DNA of 64,000 nt from Bin76 sp963665765 (GTDB lineage: Bacteria; Actinomycetota; Acidimicrobiia; Spongiisociales; ZC4RG35): assembly GCA_963665765.1 (NCBI GenBank), contig OY762464.1, forward strand, positions 2,604,001 through 2,668,000, written 5' to 3'. How positions within the stretch are numbered: position 1 is the first letter of the stretch; every line of letters starts with the position of its first letter. Of this stretch, positions 42,583 to 51,075 are shown one piece after another. The notes below the pieces were generated by a model. That model had not been told where the DNA came from. It was given only the letters and a program-made list of their open reading frames with translations, and ran no database searches. Both the position numbers and the translations under genes were made by a program.

Positions 42583-43287
42583 TTAGCGGAATAAGTCTTC
42601 CGACGCTCCGCGGATCAAATCGCCGGCGGTGCCTTCGCCTGCCGGGAGCGACAGGCCCCGGATGATCGCCACCGGGATTGACCGGGCCTTGCCCTTGACC
42701 AGATCGGCGGCGGCGGCGATCTCATCGGCCACCGCGATCTCGGTCACTTCCAAGATGCGGTTGTGATCGTCGGGCTTTCCCCGCAGGTCCGAAATTGGCT
42801 TGAATCCCGCCACCCCGATCGCCACGTCGGTCAATCCGCGGCGGAAGGGGCGCCCGAAGGTATCGGTGATCACCACCGCCGCCTCCACCCCGAAGCGCTG
42901 CATCAATCGGAAGCGAATCCGCCGGGCGGAACGGTCCGGGTCCAGAGGCAGGAGCACCGCCCGGCAGGGACCCGCATTGGAGCGGTCCACTCCCGCATTG
43001 GCGCAGATAAACCCGTGCCTGGTCTCGGTGATCACCAGATCGCCTCTGCGCCGCAGGATGGCGACCGTCTCGGCTTCCACCAGATGCCGATGGCTGTGGG
43101 GACCGTCATCTTCCAGTTCCACTATCCTGCCCTCCGCTTTGGAGACCACCTTGTGGGTGACCACCACTACATCGCCGGACTGCAGACCCATCTCCGAATC
43201 CGCCAGGGCGTCGCCCAGCAGGAGAGCCAGGTCATCCCCGGCGGCTATTTCCGGTAGCCCGGTGACCGGATGGATGGTGATCGTCAT
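42583..43287 (-). CDS. cofE: F420-0:gamma-glutamyl ligase
   Basis: A 234-residue enzyme of the CofE/FbiB N-terminal family, adding glutamates to coenzyme F420-0 with GTP. Motifs: GDVVVVTHKVVSKAEGR, the TRHGFICANAGVDRSN block, and DTFGRPFRRGLTDVAIGVAGF. Unlike mycobacterial FbiB, there is no C-terminal nitroreductase-like domain, so it is the single-domain form. ATG 43287 overlaps the cofD stop by 4 bases. Forms an operon with cofD. Confidence 0.93.
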   Translation of the reverse strand: MTITIHPVTGLPEIAAGDDLALLLGDALADSEMGLQSGDVVVVTHKVVSKAEGRIVELEDDGPHSHRHLVEAETVAILRRRGDLVITETRHGFICANAGVDRSNAGPCRAVLLPLDPDRSARRIRFRLMQRFGVEAAVVITDTFGRPFRRGLTDVAIGVAGFKPISDLRGKPDDHNRILEVTEIAVADEIAAAADLVKGKARSIPVAIIRGLSLPAGEGTAGDLIRGASEDLFR

Positions 43288-44222
43288 ATCCGCTCCAATA
43301 GCCAGGTCGCCAGTCGGGCCGCGGCGGCCGGCTGGGCGATCCTGGTGTTGGTGGCCCACCCTTCCAGGCCTATGTCTTTCAGAAGGGCGAGATCACCGGC
43401 GTCGCTTTGGTCCACCACCAGGCTCGAGAGTAGACCCTGGTAGGCGTGGGCAACTCCCGGGTTTCCCGCTGGCATGCCGAGCCCGGCCATCACTTCGGCG
43501 GCCGGGCCTTTCAGAGCCTGGCCGCCGAACAGGGGACTCACCGCGATCACCCGGGGGGCGGCTTCCAGGGCCGAGCGGATACCCGGAACCGCCAGGATCG
43601 GCCAGATGGATAGAGGAGGGTTGGAGGGGGCGATGATCACCGCCCGGGCGCCTTGAATGGCTTCTACCACCCCGGGAGCGGGGCAAGTGAGATCCGCTCC
43701 GTCAAACCGGAGGCGGGTGATTTCATCCCGGTGCTGTCTTCGCACGAAATAGTCCTGAAAGTCGAGCCACTTTCCCGAGGCGGTGCGCAGCTTGGTGCGC
43801 AGCGGCTGATCGGTGACCGGAAGCACCTTGGCTCTCACCCCGAAGGCGGCGGCTATCTGGGCGGTAATCGAGCTGAGTGACTGACCTTCTCGAAGCTGCC
43901 GAGTCCGGAAGAGGTTGAGAGCCAGATCGGCGTCTCCCAGTTGAAAGGTGGTGTCTACGGGAAACCGTGACAGGGCGGCCATCACCCGCCATGTTTCGCC
44001 GGCCCGTCCCCAACCTTGCGGCCCTTCCTCTTCGGCCAGTGTGTAGACCACCGTATCCAAATCGGGAGAGACGAAGACTCCGTACACCCAGTCGTCGTCT
44101 CCGGTGTTCACGACCACCGTGGTGTCGCATCCCTCGATCCGGGCGAATCCCCGCGCCAGCCGCGCTCCTCCCACTCCTCCGGATAGAAGCACCACTTGGG
44201 GATGGTCAGATGATGTATTCAT
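43284..44222 (-). CDS. cofD: 2-phospho-L-lactate transferase
   Basis: A 312-residue CofD/FbiA, transferring the lactyl-type phosphate moiety from the activated guanylyl form to Fo, giving F420-0 (or the dehydro form in actinobacteria). Visible: LLSGGVGGARLARGF, VVVNTGDDDWVYGVFVSPDLDTVVYTL, FQLGDADLALNLFRT and APSNPPLSIWPIL. ATG 44222 is preferred; the upstream codons do not fit the family. It is divergent from the membrane glycosyltransferase-like gene 36 bases away. Confidence 0.95.
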   Translation of the reverse strand: MNTSSDHPQVVLLSGGVGGARLARGFARIEGCDTTVVVNTGDDDWVYGVFVSPDLDTVVYTLAEEEGPQGWGRAGETWRVMAALSRFPVDTTFQLGDADLALNLFRTRQLREGQSLSSITAQIAAAFGVRAKVLPVTDQPLRTKLRTASGKWLDFQDYFVRRQHRDEITRLRFDGADLTCPAPGVVEAIQGARAVIIAPSNPPLSIWPILAVPGIRSALEAAPRVIAVSPLFGGQALKGPAAEVMAGLGMPAGNPGVAHAYQGLLSSLVVDQSDAGDLALLKDIGLEGWATNTRIAQPAAAARLATWLLERI

Positions 44223-44258
44223 ATGGTGGATGGTTCTTCCTAGCATTGTCGCTTGTTG

Positions 44259-47024
44259 ATGGAAAGCACAACTTCCTCTTCGCAACCCGTCGTACGGACC
44301 GTTCGCACTCCGGGAATTGCGGTAGTGATAATGGCGGAAGGGGAGGAATTCCGCTCAGCGGTCGAAGGGGTGGGCGAACAGGATCCGGACACCTGGTTAA
44401 TAGTGGTCGGCCCCGACTCGCGGTCCAAGCGGAGCGCCGAGGAGGCGGGTCTGACCCACCGGTCGACCTTCGAGGAGGCGATCAAGGCGATCCCGGCCGA
44501 CATTGACTATGTGTGGGTCCTGTCGGGCGGGGCCCGGCCGGAGCCGGGGGCGCTCACTGCCTTGTGGCAGGTGGCTCTGAACCACCAGGCTTCCCTGGTG
44601 GGATCGAAGATACTGGCGACCGAGAACCGGGAGCGGCTTTTGTCGGTGGGAAGCGCCACCGATCTGTTTGGGGTCTCTTCCTCGGGGTTGGACGAGTCGG
44701 AACTGGACTTCGCCCAGTACGACGTGATCCGCGAGGTTTCGAGTCTCTCCACCGTGTCCATGCTGGCCCGACGCCGGTTGTGGGCGGTGCTGGCCGGATT
44801 CGACGAATCCCTTCCTCCCATCTCGGCGGGTCTGGACTTTTGCCAGCGTGTCCGGTTGGCGGGAGGGAGGGTGGTGGTGGCGCCTTCCTCTCGGGTGCTG
44901 TATCCCTCCGATCGTTTTCCGCGCTCCGAAACCTGGAGAGAGCGGGCGGGGCGCATGCGGGCCATGTTCAAGGTCTACCGGCTGATGACCCTGATCTGGG
45001 CGATTCCCCTTGACATCGCTATCAATGTGCTGGAGGGAATGTACAGCCTGGTGCTGGGCAGACCGGGCCGTTTGGCCGGCTTCCTGGCCGCCCTGGTGTG
45101 GAGTTTCGGGAGACTTCCCTCCACCATCTCGGCTCGGATACGCACCCAAAAGACGCGGGGGGTCGGCGACGAGGATCTGTTCCGCTACCAGATGTCGGGT
45201 TCGGTGATCCTGCGGGACATGGGTTACGAGATCGGAGGGAGGATAGGGGAGGCCGGTCCCGGGGAGAAGATCTGGACCGCCGCCCTCTCCTCCCGGCTCA
45301 GGGGGGGCGCCCCGTTCGGTGTCCTTTTGGCTTTGCTCTACACGGCGGCGGCCTCTCGGAGTCTGTGGATCGGAGGGTTGCCCGCCGGCGGTTTTTCGTT
45401 CTCTCCCGGAGACGACCCGGTGGGGGTGTTGTCCGCCTACGCCGGGGGATGGAACGACGTGGGGCTGGGAACCCCCCTTCCCCCCCATCCGGCGGCGGTT
45501 ATGGCGTCCGGCGTCCATTGGCTGCTGCTGGAGTGGTCCGGATCTCAACTGCTCCTAACCGCCCTGGCCCTCTGGGCGGGTCTGGTGGGATCGTCCCGGC
45601 TGTTCCGCAGTGCGGGTATCGCCGCCGGGCCGTCATACCTGGGAGCGGTGGTATATCTGCTGGGTTCCGCGTCCGCCATGGTGGTTTCGCAGGGTTATTG
45701 GCCGATGGTGGTCGCTCTGGGCGCCCTTCCCTGGCCGGTGGTGGCCGCGGTGCGACCGTGGCCAAACGGCCGACGGCACCGCATCGGAGATCTGGCCATG
45801 ATCTGCCTGGCCACCGCGGTGCTGGCGGCGGCCGCTCCGGTGGCGGCGGCCGTTCCGGCGGTGGTGATCATTCTGGGGTGGATGGCGGGAGTGGGATGGT
45901 CTCTCTGGTCGATAGCCAGGGCGTTGATCGGGGGAGTGATCGGACTGTCGACGGTGGGCGCCTATCTGTGGGCCAATGCCTCAGATGTCTGGTCGAACGG
46001 TCCCTCGTGGTCGTTGCCGGTGGAATGGGTGGTCTGGGCGGTGGTGGGGGCGGCCGGCATCCTGGCTCTGCTGTTCGGCGGGGCTCGTCTGCGAAGCGCC
46101 GCCGGTTTGGGGCTGGCGTTGTCGGGCGTGGGTCTGTGGGTGGGACAGGCGCTTTCCTGGGAGGTGGCGGTGGGGGGAGCAGCGCTGGCGGCGGTGGGAT
46201 CGGGAATGACGGCATCGGCGGCGGTGGGATCGGTGGGTCGCCAGAGTAAAGGGCTGAGGAGGCTGGGAGGAACGGCGGCGCTTTTGTGCGGGGTGGTGGT
46301 ATTGGGGTTGGGAGCATCGGTGCTGGAAGGCGGAAGGGCGGGGCTTCCTGAGGATCAGTGGAGCGGCCGGCTGGACTTTGCCTCCAGTCTGTCCGATCCA
46401 CGGGCGGGGAGCCGCATCTTGCTGATAGGTGCCGACGGCGCCCTGCCGGGAATGGAGAGACAGGGAGAGGGATACTCCTACCGATTGCTGAAGGCCGGAC
46501 CTCCCACTCTGGAACAAGCCTGGCTGGCGCCCCGGGCAGTGGGCGATTTGGCGTTGGCCGACGTTCTGTCCAAGATGACCGCCTCGGGGACGCTGCGACC
46601 GGGCGAGTTGCTGGCGCCTTTCGGGGTGCGATGGGTGGTCGTGGACCAGGAAACCGGGTTCTCGGAGAACTTCACCGCCCAACTCGACCTCCGCATCCTG
46701 GCTGCCACGGAGGACACGGTGGTTTATGAAAACCTGATGGCTCGTCCGCGGTCGGACGGCCCCTACGTGGGCGCCTGGGAGTCGGTGGGGCCCGCCCGGG
46801 TGCAGGGGCCCCAATTCCAAGGCAGGATCCGGATCGGAGACAATGCCCATTCCCGGTGGGATCCGGAATGGTCCCAGCATTCGTGGTGGAACACCATCTC
46901 CGGCACCCAGGGGACTGGTTATTTCACTCCGTACCCGATGGGGCGGGCGCTGGGTTGGTGGAGCGCGGTGGCGCTGATTGTCCTGACCGGTCTGGTCTGG
47001 TGGGGCCGGGGTGCTTTCCGATGA
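44259..47024 (+). CDS. Large membrane glycosyltransferase-like protein
   Basis: A 921-residue protein. Residues 1-~270 resemble a GT-A (family 2) glycosyltransferase: IAVVIMAEGE, VWVLSGGARPEPGALTAL, GSKIL, and GFDESLPPISAGLDFCQRV. Many hydrophobic segments (about 350-700, at least ten) follow, then a soluble C-terminal domain and a last membrane helix. The DxD-like position, often DD before ARP, is GG here, so catalysis is doubtful. In actinobacteria such genes sit next to DUF5719 and F420 genes, as here. It may act in cell-envelope glycan assembly. Start ATG 44259; its stop overlaps the next gene. Confidence 0.78.
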   Translation: MESTTSSSQPVVRTVRTPGIAVVIMAEGEEFRSAVEGVGEQDPDTWLIVVGPDSRSKRSAEEAGLTHRSTFEEAIKAIPADIDYVWVLSGGARPEPGALTALWQVALNHQASLVGSKILATENRERLLSVGSATDLFGVSSSGLDESELDFAQYDVIREVSSLSTVSMLARRRLWAVLAGFDESLPPISAGLDFCQRVRLAGGRVVVAPSSRVLYPSDRFPRSETWRERAGRMRAMFKVYRLMTLIWAIPLDIAINVLEGMYSLVLGRPGRLAGFLAALVWSFGRLPSTISARIRTQKTRGVGDEDLFRYQMSGSVILRDMGYEIGGRIGEAGPGEKIWTAALSSRLRGGAPFGVLLALLYTAAASRSLWIGGLPAGGFSFSPGDDPVGVLSAYAGGWNDVGLGTPLPPHPAAVMASGVHWLLLEWSGSQLLLTALALWAGLVGSSRLFRSAGIAAGPSYLGAVVYLLGSASAMVVSQGYWPMVVALGALPWPVVAAVRPWPNGRRHRIGDLAMICLATAVLAAAAPVAAAVPAVVIILGWMAGVGWSLWSIARALIGGVIGLSTVGAYLWANASDVWSNGPSWSLPVEWVVWAVVGAAGILALLFGGARLRSAAGLGLALSGVGLWVGQALSWEVAVGGAALAAVGSGMTASAAVGSVGRQSKGLRRLGGTAALLCGVVVLGLGASVLEGGRAGLPEDQWSGRLDFASSLSDPRAGSRILLIGADGALPGMERQGEGYSYRLLKAGPPTLEQAWLAPRAVGDLALADVLSKMTASGTLRPGELLAPFGVRWVVVDQETGFSENFTAQLDLRILAATEDTVVYENLMARPRSDGPYVGAWESVGPARVQGPQFQGRIRIGDNAHSRWDPEWSQHSWWNTISGTQGTGYFTPYPMGRALGWWSAVALIVLTGLVWWGRGAFR

Positions 47025-48325
47025 GAGGGGTCTCGATCGGGGTATTGGGTGTGCTGGTGGGAGTTTTGACCTGGGCGGTCAACGCCGGAACCCCGACCAC
47101 TTCTGCCGCCCCCCCGACCCGGTCGGACTCCGCCCGGGAGAGAGCCGATCATCTGATCTGTCCCTTGGCCGAGTTCATCCGCTCCGATACCCAGATCGCG
47201 CTTTTGGCTGGGCGGGGAGGATCGGTGGACCTGCAGCGTGTGTCGGGAGGCGAGTGGTCGTCCTACCGGAAGGTCGACCTGGGAGATGCCGGAGGTTGGA
47301 TCGGCGGCGTCCCGTCGGGTTCGGGTGTGCTGATGGCGGAGAGCGGCGCCGGATGGTCGGGAGCGGGGATGGTGAACACCGCTCCCGGGTCGAAATCCAC
47401 CTGGATGTGCGGGGAGTCGTCTGACATGCTGATGGCTCTGGGTGGTTCCACCCTGGAGGAGGATCATCTCGATCTGATCCTCTACAACCCCTATATCTGG
47501 GACTCCACATCGCGGGTGGCGATCATCAGTGAGCTGGGCGAAGACACCCCGGCGGGGCTCCGGGAAGTCTATGTGCCGGCGGGGAAGACGGTGAAAGTGA
47601 GTCTGGACGAGCCGCTCCGGCTGCGCAGATTCTTGGGCGTCCACGTCGAATCCTCTCCCGGGAGGGTGGCGTTTTTGCTGCAGCAGGCCGGAAACCAGGA
47701 GACGGCGATCATCGAAGGAAGTATTCCCCATACCGAGTGGTGGCTGCCGATCCCCGACCTGGAACAGACAGAAACCCACCTGCTGGTAGCGTCCCCATCC
47801 GACGCTCCCTCCTCCTACCGTCTGGATCTGATGACCGAAACGGGGCCTGTCTATGGTTTCGTAGAGGATGATTTGCTTCCCGGCCAACTGATTGCGGTCC
47901 CCCTCTCCGACCTGCCCGCCGACGTCACCGGAATACGGGTTTCGGGCACTGTGGGTTTGGTGGCCGCTTTACGGATGGAGTCCGATGGGCTGCTGGCGAT
48001 CGGTCCCGGCGCCTCGGGGACTTCCCGACGTTGGTTCCTGCCGGGGGCGGGCGGCGACGGGAAGAGCCGCAACCTGGCTTGGTTGCTCAATCCCTCGGTC
48101 CTGCCGGTTTCGGCCACGGTATCAGCCGTCGCCGAGGGCGCCTTTTCGCTCCAGATCACCATCGCCCCCGAATCGGTGCTGGCCTTCGACCTGGACCTGC
48201 TCAGCGGGCTGGCGGAGAATCTCCCCGGTTACCTGGTGGAGGCTGAAGAGGAGATCGCCGTGGTACGGACCTCTCAAACAGAGGATGGCGCCGCTTCCTA
48301 TTCGGCCGGCGCACCGGTGGATTGA
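47021..48325 (+). CDS. DUF5719-like exported protein
   Basis: A 434-residue secreted or membrane-attached protein. The N-terminus is a signal-like helix (GVSIGVLGVLVGVLTWAVNAG), then beta-rich repeats such as LDLILYNPYIWDSTSRVAII and VPAGKTVKVSLDE, a pattern matching DUF5719 proteins encoded after the large glycosyltransferase in actinobacteria. No enzyme motif is seen. Start ATG 47021 overlaps the upstream stop; its own stop overlaps pgi. Probably envelope related. Confidence 0.72.
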   Translation: MRGVSIGVLGVLVGVLTWAVNAGTPTTSAAPPTRSDSARERADHLICPLAEFIRSDTQIALLAGRGGSVDLQRVSGGEWSSYRKVDLGDAGGWIGGVPSGSGVLMAESGAGWSGAGMVNTAPGSKSTWMCGESSDMLMALGGSTLEEDHLDLILYNPYIWDSTSRVAIISELGEDTPAGLREVYVPAGKTVKVSLDEPLRLRRFLGVHVESSPGRVAFLLQQAGNQETAIIEGSIPHTEWWLPIPDLEQTETHLLVASPSDAPSSYRLDLMTETGPVYGFVEDDLLPGQLIAVPLSDLPADVTGIRVSGTVGLVAALRMESDGLLAIGPGASGTSRRWFLPGAGGDGKSRNLAWLLNPSVLPVSATVSAVAEGAFSLQITIAPESVLAFDLDLLSGLAENLPGYLVEAEEEIAVVRTSQTEDGAASYSAGAPVD

Positions 48326-49923
48326 TGACTGTCGCCTCCCCCTGGTACTCCCACCGCCTCTTGGGGCTGGGAGAGCGGAAGGAAGCGATCCGGCGGTGGG
48401 AAGCGGGCGAGCTGGTGGAAAGACTGTGGGCCCGCGATGCGTCTTTGTGGGGAACAGGAGCGTCTGGCGCGGACCGGTGGCTGGGGTGGCTCGATCTTCC
48501 CCGGACCATGCACCCCCAGTTGGAGGGAATCGCTCAGATGGCCGAGGAGGTGGCTTCCGAGGGAATAGAAGACGTGGTTCTGATGGGCATGGGGGGATCC
48601 AGTCTGGCGCCGGAAATGTTCTTCTCCGTCTTCGGCGCCGCTCCGGGCCGCCCCCGACTTTGGGTGCTCGATTCCACCCATCCGGAAGCGGTGGCCTCTC
48701 TGAGGAACCGCATAGACCCATCCCGCGCCTTTTTCGTGGTTTCCTCCAAATCGGGGACCACGGTCGAGACACTGTCGTTCTATCGATACTTTTGGGCCGA
48801 GTGTCTCGGCGAAGCAGCACGGTTCGCGGCCATCACCGACCGAGGTACCCCCTTGGACGGCCTGGCTCGGGAAAAGGGCTTCCGATCGGTGTTCAACGCC
48901 CCCGCCGATGTGGGGGGTCGATTCTCGGCGTTCAGTGTGTTCGGGCTGGTGCCCGCCGCTCTGATCGGGGTGGATCTGCCTACCCTGCTCTCCCGAGCCG
49001 AAGAGATGGCCCGGCGCGGGCGCCGCGGGCCATCCGAAAATCCGGCGGTGGGTCTGGGCTTGACATGGGGATCGGCGGCGGTGGCCGGGAAGGACAAGCT
49101 CACTCTCCACACCTCGGAAAGCCTGTCCGCCTTCGTGTCCTGGATGGAGCAATTGGTGGCCGAAAGCCTCGGCAAGAACGGTCGGGGAATAGTGCCGGTG
49201 GGTGGAGAGCCGATCCTGCCGTCCGGCGCATATGGCACCGATCGGGTGGTGTCGGTCTGGCAGGTGAAGGGCGATCCCCCGGTGGGTGCGCCGGGCTGGG
49301 GAGACATTCGCATCGAGTTGGCCGATCGGTTGGATCTGGGCGCCGAGCTGTTTCGAGCCGAGCTGGGGGTGGCGGCGGCGGGCGAAGTGCTGGGAGTAAA
49401 CCCTTTTGATCAGCCCGACGTGGAGGAAGCCAAACGCTTGGCGTCGAAGGCGATGAGCCGTCCGGGCACCTCGGCCCAAGCCCATCTGGCGGCTGCCCAA
49501 TCAGCTCATGCCCAGGAGACGATCGCCCGGTTGGTGGGGGAGTTGCAGCCCGGCGATTATCTGGGGGTGCAGGCCTACTTGCCCCCCGATCCCGAGATCG
49601 AAAACGCGATAGGCAAGTTCAGGCGCCGGGTCACCGAGATGAGCGGCGCGCCCACCACCTTCGGATACGGCCCGAGATACCTGCATTCCACCGGGCAGGC
49701 GCACAAGGGCGGACCTGCGGGTGGGGTGTTCATTCAGATAGTGGACGAACCGCACCTGGACATCAGGGTCCCGGGGGTCGAATACGGCTTCTCCAAACTG
49801 ATCTCGGCTCAGGCGGAGGGTGACTACTTTGCCCTTCGGAAAGCGGGCCGTCGGATTGCTCGAATCAGCGTGGGCTCGGACAGATTAGGGGGTTTGCAGG
49901 CAATAGTGGAGGCTTTGGCGTGA
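48325..49923 (+). CDS. pgi: Glucose-6-phosphate isomerase
   Basis: A 532-residue isomerase interconverting glucose 6-phosphate and fructose 6-phosphate. SIS-type phosphosugar motifs are present: VVLMGMGGSSLAPEMF, FFVVSSKSGTTVETLS, ITDRGTPL, and the C-terminal LHSTGQAHKGGP with the catalytic His/Lys region. It belongs to the longer actinobacterial/transaldolase-linked branch rather than the classical E. coli form. Start ATG overlaps the DUF5719 stop (TGATG). Last gene of the three-gene run. Confidence 0.88.
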   Translation: MTVASPWYSHRLLGLGERKEAIRRWEAGELVERLWARDASLWGTGASGADRWLGWLDLPRTMHPQLEGIAQMAEEVASEGIEDVVLMGMGGSSLAPEMFFSVFGAAPGRPRLWVLDSTHPEAVASLRNRIDPSRAFFVVSSKSGTTVETLSFYRYFWAECLGEAARFAAITDRGTPLDGLAREKGFRSVFNAPADVGGRFSAFSVFGLVPAALIGVDLPTLLSRAEEMARRGRRGPSENPAVGLGLTWGSAAVAGKDKLTLHTSESLSAFVSWMEQLVAESLGKNGRGIVPVGGEPILPSGAYGTDRVVSVWQVKGDPPVGAPGWGDIRIELADRLDLGAELFRAELGVAAAGEVLGVNPFDQPDVEEAKRLASKAMSRPGTSAQAHLAAAQSAHAQETIARLVGELQPGDYLGVQAYLPPDPEIENAIGKFRRRVTEMSGAPTTFGYGPRYLHSTGQAHKGGPAGGVFIQIVDEPHLDIRVPGVEYGFSKLISAQAEGDYFALRKAGRRIARISVGSDRLGGLQAIVEALA

Positions 49924-50235
49924 AAACCGGAAGAAAAAGTGAAACGAAGACGTTAATAGTAAGTCATACTTAAGCACAGGCAATGAGAGAAGGCGAAGGC
50001 CCCAAGTGAGAGAGGAGAGGATTTGAAGCATTCCGTAGCACCGACAACCGGATCGTCGTTTGCGCATGCCCGGTCGATCCTGTCCCCCGGCCATGCCACG
50101 TTTCCCGCTCCCGGCATGGTGTGGAGATTTTTGCAGATAAGAGAACGGTCACCGTAAGCCAATGATCTGACCAGCAGACAGTTCATCGCTTGCGGAGCCG
50201 CCGGAAGGCGGCTCTTTGTTTTGGAGACAAGGAAA
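49924..50235 (+). promoter_or_regulatory. Long whiB leader with attenuator-like structure
   Basis: 312 bases without a normal gene precede whiB. They include a possible 8-codon upstream frame (49983-50009, ATG AGA GAA ... AAG TGA) and, just before the whiB ribosome site, a perfect terminator-like hairpin. This arrangement fits premature-termination control as known for whiB7 leaders, but the transcription start is unknown. Confidence 0.4.
50195..50214 (+). terminator. Intrinsic terminator-like hairpin before whiB
   Basis: GAGCCGCC-GGAA-GGCGGCTC forms a perfect 8-bp stem followed by TTTGTTTTG. It lies only 21 bases before ATG 50236. It could end the pgi transcript, or attenuate whiB transcription. 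Confidence 0.68.
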
Positions 50236-50595
50236 ATGAATCAAGAAAATCGACTTGAGATATTGAGAGACACCCTGGAAAGCCGGGGCGCCTGCTACGG
50301 CACCGGCGACACCCACAGCTTCTTCACCAATGGGAGCGAGGCGGTCCGGGTGGCTCAGATGATCTGTGCCTCCTGTCCTCTGGACGTCCGGTCGGCTTGT
50401 CTCGAATACGCCCTCACCACCGGCATGGAATACGGGGTGTGGGGAGGTATCTTCTTCTGGGACAGCCAAGCCTATTACCGCAAGAGACCCCCGGGCCGTC
50501 CCCGCGCCGATGAGGCCTCCCTGCCGGTGGAAGCTTCGAAAGCAGAGCTCTGGGACCTGGTGCACAAGCTGTCACCCATGGAAAAGAGCGCCTGA
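50236..50595 (+). CDS. whiB: WhiB-family iron-sulfur regulator
   Basis: A 119-residue WhiB protein, actinobacterial [4Fe-4S] regulators that bind the sigma factor. Cluster ligands are Cys20, Cys44, Cys47 and Cys55; the GVWGG turn follows. The last Cys spacing is C-x2-C-x7-C rather than the usual C-x2-C-x5-C. A C-terminal KRPPGRPRADE resembles an AT-hook, as in WhiB7. GGAGACAAGGA precedes ATG 50236. The gene stands between an attenuator-like leader and a tRNA. Which WhiB class is uncertain; the leader and AT-hook favour a WhiB7-like member, the lack of a clear WhiB7 motif argues against. Confidence 0.88.
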   Translation: MNQENRLEILRDTLESRGACYGTGDTHSFFTNGSEAVRVAQMICASCPLDVRSACLEYALTTGMEYGVWGGIFFWDSQAYYRKRPPGRPRADEASLPVEASKAELWDLVHKLSPMEKSA

Positions 50596-50627
50596 TCCGC
50601 CGAAGTCGTAATATGAGAGTCAACGAG

Positions 50628-50700
50628 GGGCGTTTAGCTCAGATGGAAGAGCGCTTCCCTTACAAGGAAGAGGTCGGCGGTTCGATTCCGTCAACGCCCA
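50628..50700 (+). tRNA. tRNA-Val (TAC anticodon)
   Basis: A 73-base cloverleaf: acceptor GGGCGTT/AACGCCC, anticodon stem CTTCC/GGAAG with loop CTTACAA giving anticodon TAC, and T-arm GGCGG-TTCGATT-CCGTC. The 3' CCA is not encoded (A followed by CAC). It reads GUA and related valine codons. Confidence 0.95.
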
Positions 50701-50866
50701 CACCGAGGAGTCTGCGATTTATGACGCTGATAGGCTGTTTTTCCCATTTGGGTTGGTTTTGGGGGTTTTTGACCGTTTCGGAGGGGGCTGTGGCCTAGCC
50801 GGGGGGCTGTTTGGTGGTTGTCGGGACGAGGTTCCCCCGGTTTGGCGGACTGTTTTGGTTGGTTGT
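50701..50866. other. GT-rich intergenic stretch
   Basis: About 165 bases of G/T-rich sequence after tRNA-Val. No gene, hairpin or known signal was recognised. Confidence 0.3.
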
Positions 50867-50932
50867 TCATGCCACCAGTTTTTGGTGTTGGTGGCGGTAG
50901 TTTACGGGGCTTTGGTAGTTGTTGGGTGAGTG
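50867..50932 (-). pseudogene. IS3-type transposase C-terminal scrap
   Basis: On the minus strand the reading HSPNNYQSPVNYRHQHQ then stop resembles the HSxLGYxSPxxY ending of IS3/IS481 integrase-core transposases. Only ~22 codons remain, so this is a relic. It abuts a relic of the ATPase gene that begins 10 bases further on. Confidence 0.35.
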
Positions 50933-50941
50933 TCCGGCAAC

Positions 50942-51003
50942 GGGATATATAGCAGTGAACTCAAGGTTCATGGTGAAGGAACTGCCGAGGAGTTCCCGAA
51001 TCG
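50942..51003 (+). repeat. Fragment homologous to the 3' part of the downstream ATPase gene
   Basis: About 62 bases beginning GGGATATATAGCAGTGAACT match, at roughly 70%, positions 52316-52378 inside the ATPase gene (GGGATACGCAGCAGTGAACT); both encode G-I-x-S-S-E-L-x-x-H-G-E. It is likely the end of a lost second copy, or debris from recombination. Confidence 0.6.
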
Positions 51004-51075
51004 CCAGCGACAGCCCAGCCTGTCCATCTGCTCACCAAGAAACCTCATGGCGGCAATGTGTGCTATTCTGGCGGT

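Noticed and set aside
42583..43287. Two-domain FbiB
   Set aside because: The frame ends after the CofE part; no nitroreductase-like domain follows.
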